A stretch of 64,000 nucleotides of DNA, from positions 868,001-932,000 of the forward strand of contig NZ_JAAAMI010000001.1 in NCBI RefSeq assembly GCF_010500845.1, given 5' to 3'. The notes under the pieces are model-generated. The model did not search any database. It saw only the letters and a list, made by a program, of their open reading frames with translations, and was not told where the DNA came from. Positions 14,712 to 24,163 of this stretch are shown one piece after another; positions within the stretch are counted from its first letter, which is position 1; each line of letters starts with the position of its first letter. Source of the DNA: Flagellimonas sediminis. Lineage in GTDB: Bacteria; Bacteroidota; Bacteroidia; Flavobacteriales; Flavobacteriaceae. A program made the position numbers and the translations under genes.

Positions 14712-17006
14712 CTATAGCAATGGCATTTTTATTCCCAAGGAAATATTTCGCCCTGGACTGTAGATCTCATAGGAACGGAACCTGCTCATGTGATCTAAAT
14801 ATTTATGATCCAATAGGTTGTTGGCGTTCAAGAAAAATTCCATTTTTCGGTAATGGGTGTCCAATCCCAAATGGACCAAGGTATAGCCTGGAGTTTCCAT
14901 TTCGTTGGAAGCTACCTGGTGTTGTTCAAAACTGGTATTGGTGCCGATATTGAACGTCCATTCGGTCAATTTGCCCCAATGGTCCCATGTTATGAACAGA
15001 TCGCTGTTCCATTTGGTGGGAGGCATTTGGTAGAGATACTCGCCCCCATCGGCTAGTTTTCCCTTCAGGGAAGAAAGGGATGTTTCCAAATGTCCCCAGG
15101 AAATGCCAGTTGGGTGAAGGTTTAACATGATTTCACACCCATAAATGGTCGCATCGTGTTGCTGAAATTCATAAAGGGGAACCATCACCTCTGGATCAAG
15201 ATTACTATTCGTTTCTTGGCCAGTGGGTGTTATGTAGATGTAGTCGTTGATGCCATTGTAGAATAGGCTTCCTTCCAATGAAAATTGTTTTCCTTCATAA
15301 GCAATGCTTGTATCCAATTCAGTGTTGGTCTCCTTCACGAAATTTGGGCTACCAACTTCATACCGTTGGCTTTCCAATTTTACCCCATTGGACATGAGTT
15401 CATTTAGGTTTGGGGACCGATAACCAGTGGCTACACTTGCCCTGAATATCAGATGTTCCATGGGTTCATAGGCCACACCAAAGGAGTAACTGAGATTATC
15501 ATACGTTCTGGAAATGGCGGGTTGGATGACCGCTGCAAGGGGACTTTCCTCCGTGTCCAGATTTCGATGGTCGTAACGGGCTCCTATACTAAGGTTAAAA
15601 TGCTCTTCTTCCCAACGGCTAACTCCAAAAATGCCAACATCATTAATTTCCGCGTCCGGAATCAGCTGAGTAGTGCCCTTGCCGCCATTGGTATTGCTCT
15701 TATGCATGCCCTGTGAACCTACGATAGTATGAAAATGACCCATTTCCGGTAGCAGCCATTTTACATCATAGGTGTAGGATTTTAAGATCATGTCCAGATA
15801 CGTATATCCTTTTTTATTGCCTGCGAGCTCCTCATTTTCGGTGCGATGGTTATTCTGGTAGCCCAAAGTGGCCTTAATAGTGGAAGCACCGGCTAAAAGG
15901 GTTGTTTTGGATATGATTCTATGGTCTATGACCCCATGGTAGGGTGCTTCGGTCTCAAATGGAAATTTTTCCTTCTCCAGGCTATCAATATTGATGATGC
16001 GGCCATCTTCGTCCTTCACAATATCCTTTCCATCCAAAATGCCATAGAAAGCTTGGTTGAAGGTGTAGGAAAGTTTGGAATTTCCCCAAGATCTGTTGAT
16101 GCCAGCAAAACCTTTGGCACCATATTCCAACAAACGAGTGTTGGGGACCCTAAAATTGAATCCGTCATAAAAGTAGTCGGAAAGCAGTTTGCCTAGGGCA
16201 CTGACACCCCAATTGAATTTTTCCATGGAGCTTTTTACCCCGGCCTCGGCTCTTCCCCCGCGGTTATTGGAGTAGGCCATGGCTTCCATGTCGGCTTCCA
16301 TGGTTCCCACTTCGGCTGGTTTTTCCTCCACAAAACGGACAATGCCACCCATGGCTTCGGGGCCATAAAGTAATGAGGATGGACCTTTGATTATTTCAAT
16401 GTGATCCAGTCCCAATTCGTTGATGCCAATACCGTGTTCGTCGTCCCATTGTTGTGTCTCGAAACGGATTCCGTCTACCACAGTCAAAACACGGTTACTT
16501 GACAGTCCCCTTATAACAGGTCTGCTTACCAAGGGTCCTGTGGAAACGGCGCTTACCCCCGGTGTTCTTGGCATGATGTCCATAACGCTCATACCACCGG
16601 TCTTGGCCAATTGTTGTTTGGGGATTACATCAATTTTAAAGGTTTCCTCTTGTTGGGGTTTTTCATAGGCTGCGGCTACTACCACTTCATTGAAGGCATA
16701 AGGTTGTGGTTCAAGGGCAATGTTCAGGTTGAGTTCCTGTTCGTCATCTATTTCAAAGGTTTCTACTTCCGTTTCAAAACCTACAAAGCTTACTTGTATA
16801 CTGTAAAAGCCTTTCCCAAATCCTGACAGGCGAAAATTTCCCAAGGTATCCGTTGCGGTTGCTTTGTTGATGGCACTCACATAGATGGATGCACCTTCCA
16901 AAGGTTGAGAGGTTTCATTATTGGTGATAGTGCCTTTTATTGAGGTTTGGGCCTGTATGGTGAACGAAGCAACCAAGAAAACAAGAACAGATAAAAATTT
17001 CGTCAT
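14712..17006 (-). CDS. TonB-dependent outer membrane receptor
   Basis: A 764-residue receptor with a signal peptide (1-19), a carboxypeptidase-regulatory-like domain (22-105, IKGTITNNETSQPLEGASI), a plug domain (about 125-235, with RGLSSNRVLTVVDGIR and GPSSLLYGPEAMGGIVRF) and a C-terminal beta-barrel ending in a hydrophobic LGIKMPLL tail. The plug resembles receptors for metals and small siderophore-like ligands, not SusC glycan porins, and no SusD partner is adjacent. It is a single gene with 205 nt free downstream and 272 nt upstream. The His in the plug (DDEHGIGI) is reminiscent of zinc receptor ZnuD, but this is a weak clue. Confidence 0.92.
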   Translation of the reverse strand: MTKFLSVLVFLVASFTIQAQTSIKGTITNNETSQPLEGASIYVSAINKATATDTLGNFRLSGFGKGFYSIQVSFVGFETEVETFEIDDEQELNLNIALEPQPYAFNEVVVAAAYEKPQQEETFKIDVIPKQQLAKTGGMSVMDIMPRTPGVSAVSTGPLVSRPVIRGLSSNRVLTVVDGIRFETQQWDDEHGIGINELGLDHIEIIKGPSSLLYGPEAMGGIVRFVEEKPAEVGTMEADMEAMAYSNNRGGRAEAGVKSSMEKFNWGVSALGKLLSDYFYDGFNFRVPNTRLLEYGAKGFAGINRSWGNSKLSYTFNQAFYGILDGKDIVKDEDGRIINIDSLEKEKFPFETEAPYHGVIDHRIISKTTLLAGASTIKATLGYQNNHRTENEELAGNKKGYTYLDMILKSYTYDVKWLLPEMGHFHTIVGSQGMHKSNTNGGKGTTQLIPDAEINDVGIFGVSRWEEEHFNLSIGARYDHRNLDTEESPLAAVIQPAISRTYDNLSYSFGVAYEPMEHLIFRASVATGYRSPNLNELMSNGVKLESQRYEVGSPNFVKETNTELDTSIAYEGKQFSLEGSLFYNGINDYIYITPTGQETNSNLDPEVMVPLYEFQQHDATIYGCEIMLNLHPTGISWGHLETSLSSLKGKLADGGEYLYQMPPTKWNSDLFITWDHWGKLTEWTFNIGTNTSFEQHQVASNEMETPGYTLVHLGLDTHYRKMEFFLNANNLLDHKYLDHMSRFRSYEIYSPGRNISLGIKMPLL

Positions 17007-17278
17007 GGGGTTGAATTTAGAGAGTTGGTTTGTTTCAGGATGGAAATTACAAAACGTACAACCAAAAGGTGGTAGGTTTTTTAATTTTGTAGACGAGCAA
17101 TTGTAATCATGATCGGATTTTTTTTATCTAATTAAATAGGGTATTTTCCTGTGTTTCTGAAGGTTTGCGTGCTCTGGAAATCTCAAAAATTGGCTTCGAA
17201 CGATTTTTTTCATAATTTTTTTTCAAGGAATCAGTTTTATTCTAATTTTAGCTCGATCATTTAGATAATACAAGCACC

Positions 17279-17707
17279 ATGAACAACAACCTCAGAAGAG
17301 TGATAGTGGATTACAAGAAGTTGACCCCAGAGGTACTTAAACTATTGGTGGAAAAGTACCCCGATGGTTATGGGGACAATGATGTGATCACTTTCCGCAA
17401 TTTAAAGGGCGAATTAATAGAAGCCGTTGAAGTGTCTACGGAAGACACCAAATATTTAGTAAAGATCAGTTTGAAATTGGAACACAGTATGGCCAATTAC
17501 GACGAAGACGAGGATGATGTTGATCTGGACTCCGAAGATTTGGGCAAAATTCCAGGCAACGACGACGATTTCTCAGGTTCAGACGGTGACGATGTAGATA
17601 CCGATGACGATGACGATCGTGATGATGTTGACAACGAGGATGACGATGACGATGTGGATGATGTTGCAGACGACATCGACGAGGATGACGACGAAGACGA
17701 CTATTGA
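17279..17707 (+). CDS. Conserved hypothetical protein with a very acidic C-terminal tail
   Basis: The 142-residue product has an ordered N-terminal half (1-75: VIVDYKKLTPEVLKLLVEKY, TFRNLKGELIEAVEV) and a tail from about 76 made almost only of Asp and Glu with a few Val and Gly. Related flavobacterial proteins are sometimes labelled 'DNA primase', a label I see no support for, since no catalytic or zinc motif is present. The tail could bind cations or basic proteins or mimic nucleic acid. It stands alone between divergent and convergent neighbours. Confidence 0.85.
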   Translation: MNNNLRRVIVDYKKLTPEVLKLLVEKYPDGYGDNDVITFRNLKGELIEAVEVSTEDTKYLVKISLKLEHSMANYDEDEDDVDLDSEDLGKIPGNDDDFSGSDGDDVDTDDDDDRDDVDNEDDDDDVDDVADDIDEDDDEDDY

Positions 17708-17714
17708 TCAGTCC

Positions 17715-18656
17715 CTAATTTCCTAAATTTTTAAGCATTTCCTGGGTAGTCTGGTCCAAATCGAACCTAGGCTCCCAGCCCCAATGTTCCCGTGCTTCGG
17801 TATCATCAATGCTACCCGGCCACGAATCGGCAATCTGTTGTCTGAAATCCGGAGCATAGCTCATTTTAAAATCAGGGATGTGTTTTTGGATGCTGGCGGA
17901 TATATCTTCCGGGGCAAAGCTCATACTGGCCAAATTATAGGAGGAACGCACTTTGATCTGTTCCGCCGGACTTTCCATCAAATTGATGGTGGCCCTGATG
18001 GCGTCGTCCATGTACATCATGGGTAATTTGGTGCCCTTCTTCAAAAAGCTTTCATATTGCCCATTTTTAAGTGCTTCGTGGTATATCTCTACCGCATAAT
18101 CCGTGGTGCCTCCACCGGGCATGGTCTTCCAACTGATCAATCCAGGGTAGCGTACACTGCGCACATCCACCCCGTATTTTTTAAAATAGTATTCGCACCA
18201 ACGTTCCCCTGATTGTTTGCTGATCCCATAAACCGTACTGGGTTCCATTATGGTGCTTTGAGGGGTGCCTTCCTTTGGGGTGTTCGGGCCAAAAACGGCG
18301 ATACTGGATGGCCAGAAGATTTTGTTGATCTTGCTTTCCTTTGCCAGATTGAGCACATTGAACAGGGAGTTCATGTTCAGGTTCCAGGCCCGCATAGGAA
18401 ATTTCTCCGCAGTGGCACTGAGCATAGCGGCCATTAGATAAATTTCATCAATATCATAATGCATCACCACATCCTCAATTGCCGCATAATTGGTGGCGTC
18501 CAATAGCTCAAAAGGACCGGATTGCATAAGGGAATCGTTCCCTTCACGGATATCACTGGCGATCACATTGTCCCCACCGTATTTGTTCCTAAGTTCAATG
18601 GTAAGTTCTGTGCCGATCTGGCCACAAGCGCCAATAATAAGAATAGGTTTGTGCAT
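17715..18656 (-). CDS. tdh: L-threonine 3-dehydrogenase, SDR type
   Basis: The ATG at 18656 gives 313 residues. It was chosen because the nucleotide-binding motif GACGQIG (9-15) directly follows, and a longer version reaching 18809 would read through the promoter. Catalytic Y143-x3-K147 in TVYGISK and S118 fit an extended SDR. The segments YPGLISW and GGGTTDYAVEIYHEA are characteristic of the short-chain, zinc-free L-threonine dehydrogenases described in Flavobacterium. It would oxidise threonine with NAD+ to 2-amino-3-ketobutyrate. The partner ligase (kbl) is not in the window. It is divergent from a lipoprotein gene. Confidence 0.88.
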   Translation of the reverse strand: MHKPILIIGACGQIGTELTIELRNKYGGDNVIASDIREGNDSLMQSGPFELLDATNYAAIEDVVMHYDIDEIYLMAAMLSATAEKFPMRAWNLNMNSLFNVLNLAKESKINKIFWPSSIAVFGPNTPKEGTPQSTIMEPSTVYGISKQSGERWCEYYFKKYGVDVRSVRYPGLISWKTMPGGGTTDYAVEIYHEALKNGQYESFLKKGTKLPMMYMDDAIRATINLMESPAEQIKVRSSYNLASMSFAPEDISASIQKHIPDFKMSYAPDFRQQIADSWPGSIDDTEAREHWGWEPRFDLDQTTQEMLKNLGN

Positions 18657-18684
18657 TAAAAATGAAGTTAATTCGGTTTGGGGG

Positions 18685-18692
18685 CAAAGATA
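18685..18692 (-). promoter_or_regulatory. -7 box (TATCTTTG) ahead of tdh
   Basis: An exact TAnnTTTG on the minus strand lies 28 nt before the ATG of the threonine dehydrogenase, in the short divergent gap shared with the lipoprotein gene. No clear -33 element was found. Confidence 0.45.
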
Positions 18693-18720
18693 CCCTTTAT
18701 TAAAATTTGTACATTCGCCT

Positions 18721-19221
18721 ATGCGAAAATTGTTAGTTACACTTTTTGTTTTTTCAGTTTTAGTAGGATGCAAAAAAACTGATGAAGGTACTAAGCACCA
18801 GTCCACCAATGTGGAATTGGCCTTTGATTACCAAAAATTACCTTCAAGGGCCACCATTAACCCGAAGGCTACCGAAATCTTGGATGGCTGGGAGGAGTTC
18901 AAGGCGTTCGATACCAGTTTCGATGTACTGTATAAAGCCACCAATAACGAAGATTTGGTGTTGGCGGCAGACGACCTTATCGAAAAAGAAAAGAAATTGG
19001 CTGCCAGTAATTACCCAGAGTTGTTCGATACGTTTCAGATCAAGAGCAGACAACAAGTAATTAGAACCTATCTGTATAAGGTTAAGGCTAGTATCATGGA
19101 GAACCAACCTACCACTGAACCCACTGTGGATATGATAAAGGCCTACAATGCCATGCGTAAACAATTTAATACGATCGTAAACAGTCAATTGGACAAAAAA
19201 TTGATCCTTGATGAAAACTAA
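18721..19221 (+). CDS. Small lipoprotein, hypothetical
   Basis: The ATG at 18721 gives 166 residues with a lipoprotein signal (lipobox LVGC, Cys17). The mature part is helical and charged with no recognised domain. An earlier in-frame start at 18490 is rejected because that part runs antisense through tdh. The 3' end overlaps the next gene by 11 nt (its ATG lies inside the last codons), so the two are translationally coupled. Role unknown, probably anchored in the envelope. Confidence 0.85.
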   Translation: MRKLLVTLFVFSVLVGCKKTDEGTKHQSTNVELAFDYQKLPSRATINPKATEILDGWEEFKAFDTSFDVLYKATNNEDLVLAADDLIEKEKKLAASNYPELFDTFQIKSRQQVIRTYLYKVKASIMENQPTTEPTVDMIKAYNAMRKQFNTIVNSQLDKKLILDEN

Positions 19222-19720
19222 ACTTTTTTCTCTCTTGTGGTGTATGGTAACCGCCCTGTCCATTAATGCACAGGTGGCCGAAAAGCAAAAAATCAATGAA
19301 GTGTTGGACAATTGGCACCTTGCCGCTGCCAATGCCAATTTTGATGCATATTTCGGATTAATGACGAAAGATGCCGTTTTTTTGGGAACCGATGCCATGG
19401 AAAATTGGCAGAATGAAGCATTCAAAAGTTTTTCCAAGCCCTATTTTGATAGGGGAAAGGCTTGGAGTTTTACTTCTGTACAACGCAATATATACATGAA
19501 CGAAAGCAAAACCTTTGCCTGGTTCGATGAACTATTGGACACCCAAATGAAAATCTGTAGGGGTTCAGGAGTACTTAAAAAAGTACATGGGCAATGGAAA
19601 ATTGCCCATTATGTATTGTCCATTGCCGTTCCCAATGAAAATGTGGACGAGCTTATCCAGATTAAGGAAAAAAAGGATGATGAATTGCTTCTTGAACTAA
19701 AGGCCAAGCGGCAAAATTAG
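19211..19720 (+). CDS. Exported SnoaL/NTF2-like (DUF4440-type) protein
   Basis: The 169-residue product has a signal peptide (1-20, ending SINAQ). The mature chain reads as an NTF2-like cone: INEVLDNWHLAAANANFDAYFGLMT, then DAVFLGTDAMENW and a closing strand KKVHGQWKIAHYVLS. The domain is usual for SnoaL/DUF4440 proteins that bind small molecules or serve as enzymes. No catalytic role can be assigned. It overlaps the lipoprotein gene ahead and meets the convergent TPR gene by four bases at the stop. Confidence 0.85.
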   Translation: MKTKLFSLLWCMVTALSINAQVAEKQKINEVLDNWHLAAANANFDAYFGLMTKDAVFLGTDAMENWQNEAFKSFSKPYFDRGKAWSFTSVQRNIYMNESKTFAWFDELLDTQMKICRGSGVLKKVHGQWKIAHYVLSIAVPNENVDELIQIKEKKDDELLLELKAKRQN

Positions 19721-20415
19721 TTTCCTTCGGTCGTTCCCTCTTTCTTCCTGGCTTCCAAGGCTTGTTTGCTCAAACTGGCCAAATTAAAATTGGGCGCAAT
19801 TTTAAGGGCTTCGTCAATGGAAACAATGGCTGCATCGATATTGTTCCTGTCTTTGTTAAAGTCCACTAAACCCTTGAGATGGTAAAATGCAGCTTTTAAA
19901 GGTACTTCGTAAGGTTGTTGTCTTTCGTAAAAAGCATAGAGCATATCATCTTTGGCATTGGCGATACCATACTCAATGTTGGAAGCTGCCCCGGCAATGT
20001 CACCAGTCTGTATTTTAAGGTCCGCCATTTCATATGCTACGTAAGGAGATGGTTCTCTTTTATAAAGTTCTTCGAACTGTTCCAAAGCTCTTTTGGGTTG
20101 GTTCAGCGCTTTTAAGGAGACTGCTTTGATCTGTACCGCCAAATCGGAATCGGTTGTGTTCGTTTCAATTCCAATGGTGTTCAAGGCTTGCATGTGCTGA
20201 CCGTTGTTCATGTATACAAAAGCCAAGGTGTCCTTTCGCTCCTTGGATGGGGAAAGGACATTCAAGTGGGTCAGGGCCCCAATGATCCCGTTCACATCGC
20301 CTTGTAAGCGCATTTCGTTGTAAAAAGCTTCATAATGCTTCAATAGTTCGCTCTTGGTTTGAGAAAATCCATTGATTCCCATGAATAACAACAGCGCAAA
20401 TACAATCTTTTTCAT
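19717..20415 (-). CDS. Exported TPR-repeat protein
   Basis: The product has 232 residues with a signal peptide (1-19, ending GFSQ). At least four TPR-like helical hairpins follow, such as AVSLKALNQPKRALEQFEEL and IVSIDEALKIAPNFNLA. TPRs mediate protein contacts, and in Bacteroidetes secreted TPR proteins of this size are widespread and uncharacterised. It is a single gene, convergent with the NTF2-like gene, with overlapping stop codons. Confidence 0.85.
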   Translation of the reverse strand: MKKIVFALLLFMGINGFSQTKSELLKHYEAFYNEMRLQGDVNGIIGALTHLNVLSPSKERKDTLAFVYMNNGQHMQALNTIGIETNTTDSDLAVQIKAVSLKALNQPKRALEQFEELYKREPSPYVAYEMADLKIQTGDIAGAASNIEYGIANAKDDMLYAFYERQQPYEVPLKAAFYHLKGLVDFNKDRNNIDAAIVSIDEALKIAPNFNLASLSKQALEARKKEGTTEGN

Positions 20416-20497
20416 TGATCTTCAAATTAGTGCGCCAAAACTAAAAAAATTATTGCTACCCTCCTGTTAAGAATCCCATAAGTAAGGGTTATGCGCA

Positions 20498-21307
20498 TCA
20501 AGAAAGGATCGAAGTGGTAAATTGATGCCCTTTTTGAAGGAAGTTTTCGCTTTTTACACGTTTACCTTCGTCATTTGCGGGATGATCCAAGTATTCCGGT
20601 GGAGGAACACCACGTTTTTCGGCTTCATTGGAATAATATTCTTTTTTACTGGGATGCAGTGGATAGACCCCGTTGAAGATTTCACCCCAGTAACCTTCAT
20701 TGATAATGGTGCCGATCATATGGATGCAATCTTCCAGTTGGATCAGGTTAACCGGATGATGCCCATTCTTCAAATCCTTTTTACCCGATAATTGTTTGAT
20801 GGGATGTCGGTTTGGGCCAATCAGTCCTCCGAATCTTAAAATGGTCGTCAATCGGTCGGAATCATTGCTGAAAAGTTGCTCGCTGGCCAACAATTGCTTG
20901 CCCGATTCCGTAACGGGATTGGGAGGGGTATCTTCGGTAACATCACCATCTTCATCACCATAAACGGCCGTACTGCTCACAAATAAAATTTTGGAAACGG
21001 AACTATTTTGAATCATGGAATGCAGTAGTTTGATTTTTTCAATAAAACTTTCCGCATTGCCCTGTCTAAGTTTGGGCGGTACATTGATGACCAAAATATC
21101 GATATGGGACAAAAAGGTTTCGATGTCCCCGTCAATACTATTTTCCGATAAGGAAATGCGATAGGGAATAATCCCCAAATCTTGAAGTGCTTCCAATTTA
21201 TCGGAAGAGGTGGTGGTCCCGTGCACCTCAAACCCCTTTTCGACCAATCTCTGGGCCAAGGGCAGACCAAGCCACCCACAACCTAAAACCCCAATCTTAT
21301 TACTCAA
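20498..21307 (-). CDS. NAD(P)-binding epimerase-like SDR (YeeZ-like)
   Basis: A 269-residue protein with an N-terminal dinucleotide fold, here the glycine motif GVLGCGWLGLPLA (6-18), VSSTAVYGDEDG in place of the usual SxxxY region, and LRFGGLIGP. This is the build of YeeZ/YbjT-like atypical SDR proteins, whose reactions are mostly unknown. The catalytic YxxxK pair is not clear, so activity is uncertain. Its start lies eight bases inside the 3' end of the M28 peptidase gene on the same strand, so the two genes are translationally coupled. Confidence 0.85.
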   Translation of the reverse strand: MSNKIGVLGCGWLGLPLAQRLVEKGFEVHGTTTSSDKLEALQDLGIIPYRISLSENSIDGDIETFLSHIDILVINVPPKLRQGNAESFIEKIKLLHSMIQNSSVSKILFVSSTAVYGDEDGDVTEDTPPNPVTESGKQLLASEQLFSNDSDRLTTILRFGGLIGPNRHPIKQLSGKKDLKNGHHPVNLIQLEDCIHMIGTIINEGYWGEIFNGVYPLHPSKKEYYSNEAEKRGVPPPEYLDHPANDEGKRVKSENFLQKGHQFTTSILS

Positions 21308-23570
21308 ACTTTAAGGTTTTAATGGTCAATATGGCATCGTTCAGTACAAACGGCATGGGAATGCTGGTATCCGGTCTTTGGGGAACACTGAACTCTTTAT
21401 TGGTAAGCAGGTCGTTGGAGGCTTCATAAAAGCTAAGTTCCAAAACGGAATCTTTCGGAAAACTCAATTCCAGTTCCGTAAAATCATTGTTGGTGATGTA
21501 ATGGGTGATCAGCCTGCTGTTCCGATTTTGTAAAAAGTAGGGAGATAAAGGAATTCGGTTCACGGTGGCGGCATTTACCGGAGCGGCGTTGGTGTACACA
21601 TCCAAACGGTTTACATTTCGTGTAGGGGTAACGCAAAGTTCAATGATTCGTTCTTCACCGATGACGGTGTCCTTTATCTTATCGATTCGTGGAAGGGCAA
21701 TATCCTTTTTAGGGGCATCCGAAATGTAGTTCAATTTGGTCCTGTACTTGCTAAAAAGGGTCTCGGCTTCCGGTTTTCTCTTGTCATTACCTAAAAATTG
21801 GGCATTCCATCCAATCAGTTTTTGGTCATAGGTGCCCCAAACCGAAGTATCGTTATCGGCATTGTAAATGTAGACCAAGCTACTGGGTTTTGGTCGTTTT
21901 TGGTTGAATTCGGATTGTAAATGACTCATGATGCCAAAAACAAAGAAGAGCAACAGAAATAGATAGGACAACCGCCCTTTACTTTTCAATTGTCCAAAGA
22001 AGGGAAGTACCAAAACGAACAGCAATGTAGTGAACAGGGTGGCGGCCACCATCATTTTTAGACCAAGGCCTACGGGAAACATTTTGATGAAGGGCGAATA
22101 GATCAACACCGCGGGTAATGCCAAAAACACCAAAAGGTACGGACTTGGTTCTTCTTGATTGATGGTCACCATAAAGGCCGCCAACAACCCAAATAATGGA
22201 ATAATGAAAAAGCTGGCTCCTTTTAGATACGTGGCCACCAATCCACAAATGATCAGCCAGATAACAATAGGGGCCACCAATATATTGGGAGTACTTATTT
22301 TTTTGAACTTGTGATAGGTATAAAAACAAACGAACAAGGCAAAGGTGACATAAACAGTGATGTAGGTATACCCATTATAAGTGAAGCCATGGAGCATATC
22401 CTTAAAACCGGGATACCACCAGGTGATGATGGTCCAACAGAAATAACCCACCACTCCATTGACCACCAATGTGATCAACAAGGGCAAAAACCCTTTCAGG
22501 ATTTCTTTTGTGTTGAGTCGTTGTTTTTTAAACCCAAGGACCAATAGTGCTACAAAAGCCAATAAGGCCAAGCCGAACATGGGCCAGATCCACTCGAAAG
22601 GGTAGGAGACCAACCTAAAAAAAGGAAGGTTGAAATAAATATAATCGTCCAAACTTTTCAGGTTGTTGAGGTCGGCATTGCTGAAATAATGCAACAGGGG
22701 CATCAGGTAACTCCCTTGATGGGCCAATGTCTTTTTGTCCAGTCGATTGTAAGTGTCTAAAGCGGTGTGATAGTCAAAATGGTCATCAATAAAGGCAAAA
22801 TTAAACCCATCAATATCGCCATCTTCGCGAAAAACGGTCAGGTCCGTATCGTTGGGAAGCATTTTATAAATGCTATAGGCCAATGAATTGGCTACAGGAA
22901 ATTGAGGGTTTGCCTTGGTGAATTCCTTAATCAGGGTGCCATTGCCCCGGTTCGTTTCAATGAGCATGTAACTGGGTCCCCCACTGCCACGCGCCTCAAA
23001 ATTGAGAACAAGTCCAACATCCTTGGCCCAAGGGTGGCGGTTCACAAAAAGATCGGCCCCGTTCAGCCCCAATTCCTCAGCATCCGAAATGAGGATGATG
23101 ATGTCGTTCTTCGGGGTTTCGTTACTGGCCAATAGGGCCCGTACCCCTTCCAAAATGGCAGCCACCCCGCTTCCGGCATCACTGGCCCCGTAGGAGGAAT
23201 GAGGCCCGCTATCGTAGTGCGACAACAAAAGAAGTGCCTTCCCTTCGCCGGAGCCTTTTATACGGGCCAGAATATTGGTGGCCCGGCTTAAATTGGCCCA
23301 GTCACCAGCAGTATAGCCTTCTTGGGTAGTGGTCTCCAACCCCATTTTTTTCAATTCGGAAATGACATAGCTTTTTACCCGATCATGACCAGGGAAGCCC
23401 ACCGCGTGGGGTTCCATGGATATGTTTTTCACATGTACCAAGGCCCGATCTGTGGAAAATGAATCCATGGAAATAGTGGAATCGGAATGGTAAGTAGGCA
23501 TCAAGGATTTAAAGCTCCAATACACCACAATACAAAGAAGCAAAAGGGAAAGAGTTCGGGAGAATTTCAT
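21300..23570 (-). CDS. M28-family zinc peptidase with a polytopic membrane domain
   Basis: The product has 756 residues. After an N-terminal anchor helix (7-20) comes an M28 aminopeptidase domain (about 40-320) with the expected metal and catalytic residues H118, D131, E165/E166, E192 and H268. Eight or so membrane helices follow (about 335-600), then a soluble C-terminal domain. The layout matches eukaryotic ERMP1/Fxna and bacterial relatives. The peptidase domain should face the periplasm. It is the first gene of an overlapping pair with the SDR protein. Confidence 0.9.
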   Translation of the reverse strand: MKFSRTLSLLLLCIVVYWSFKSLMPTYHSDSTISMDSFSTDRALVHVKNISMEPHAVGFPGHDRVKSYVISELKKMGLETTTQEGYTAGDWANLSRATNILARIKGSGEGKALLLLSHYDSGPHSSYGASDAGSGVAAILEGVRALLASNETPKNDIIILISDAEELGLNGADLFVNRHPWAKDVGLVLNFEARGSGGPSYMLIETNRGNGTLIKEFTKANPQFPVANSLAYSIYKMLPNDTDLTVFREDGDIDGFNFAFIDDHFDYHTALDTYNRLDKKTLAHQGSYLMPLLHYFSNADLNNLKSLDDYIYFNLPFFRLVSYPFEWIWPMFGLALLAFVALLVLGFKKQRLNTKEILKGFLPLLITLVVNGVVGYFCWTIITWWYPGFKDMLHGFTYNGYTYITVYVTFALFVCFYTYHKFKKISTPNILVAPIVIWLIICGLVATYLKGASFFIIPLFGLLAAFMVTINQEEPSPYLLVFLALPAVLIYSPFIKMFPVGLGLKMMVAATLFTTLLFVLVLPFFGQLKSKGRLSYLFLLLFFVFGIMSHLQSEFNQKRPKPSSLVYIYNADNDTSVWGTYDQKLIGWNAQFLGNDKRKPEAETLFSKYRTKLNYISDAPKKDIALPRIDKIKDTVIGEERIIELCVTPTRNVNRLDVYTNAAPVNAATVNRIPLSPYFLQNRNSRLITHYITNNDFTELELSFPKDSVLELSFYEASNDLLTNKEFSVPQRPDTSIPMPFVLNDAILTIKTLKFE

Positions 23571-23691
23571 GTTTTGGTTTGTTGGAACATAAATGTATGA
23601 ATTTATGAAAGGTTCTCATATTTAGATGCGAAAAATTAGGTTTTTCGCTAAAAAAGGCTATATTTAAAATTCAACTTTAAATTCTAACCAT

Positions 23692-24162
23692 ATGGCAATC
23701 AAAAGTTTTCAAGGCGTACGTTCCAAGGAGGAGAACAAGAAGAAATACAATGCCCCAATTTTGGTGGAAGACTATATGACCAAAAAGCTGATTACTTTTT
23801 CCCCTGACCAATCCATTTTGGAAGTCATGGAGACTTTTGCCAAGCACCATATTTCTGGAGGACCGGTATTGGACGGCAATGGTTTTTTGGTTGGGATCGT
23901 ATCCGAAGCGGACTGCATGAAGCAAATTTCGGAGAGCAGGTATTTCAACCAGCCCATATTGGATAAGAGTGTGGAGCGTTTCATGACCAAGAATGTGGAG
24001 ACCATTCCACATGATATGTCCATTTTTGATGCCGCAGGTGTTTTTGCCCGGCATAACAGGCGTAGGTTGCCCGTTATGAAAAACGACATTTTGGTGGGGC
24101 AGATCAGCCGGAAGGATATTGTGGTGGCCGCTCTTAAACTGACAGCCCATAGTTGGAAATAG
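23692..24162 (+). CDS. Tandem CBS-domain protein
   Basis: A 156-residue stand-alone CBS pair: CBS1 about 27-85 (VEDYMTKKLITFSPDQSI), CBS2 about 95-150 (VERFMTKNVETIPHDMSI). Such Bateman modules bind adenine nucleotides such as AMP, ATP or SAM and regulate partners. No fused enzyme or transporter is present, and the neighbours are unrelated, so the partner must be elsewhere. It is a single gene, divergent from the peptidase. Confidence 0.9.
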   Translation: MAIKSFQGVRSKEENKKKYNAPILVEDYMTKKLITFSPDQSILEVMETFAKHHISGGPVLDGNGFLVGIVSEADCMKQISESRYFNQPILDKSVERFMTKNVETIPHDMSIFDAAGVFARHNRRRLPVMKNDILVGQISRKDIVVAALKLTAHSWK

Positions 24163-24163
24163 A

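Noticed and set aside
17279..17707. Calling the acidic-tail gene a DNA primase
   Set aside because: No zinc ribbon, TOPRIM or primase motif is present; the label in related genomes appears to be an annotation artefact.
23677..24150. A 157-residue minus-strand frame opposite the CBS protein
   Set aside because: It covers a clear tandem-CBS gene and shows no conserved motif of its own.
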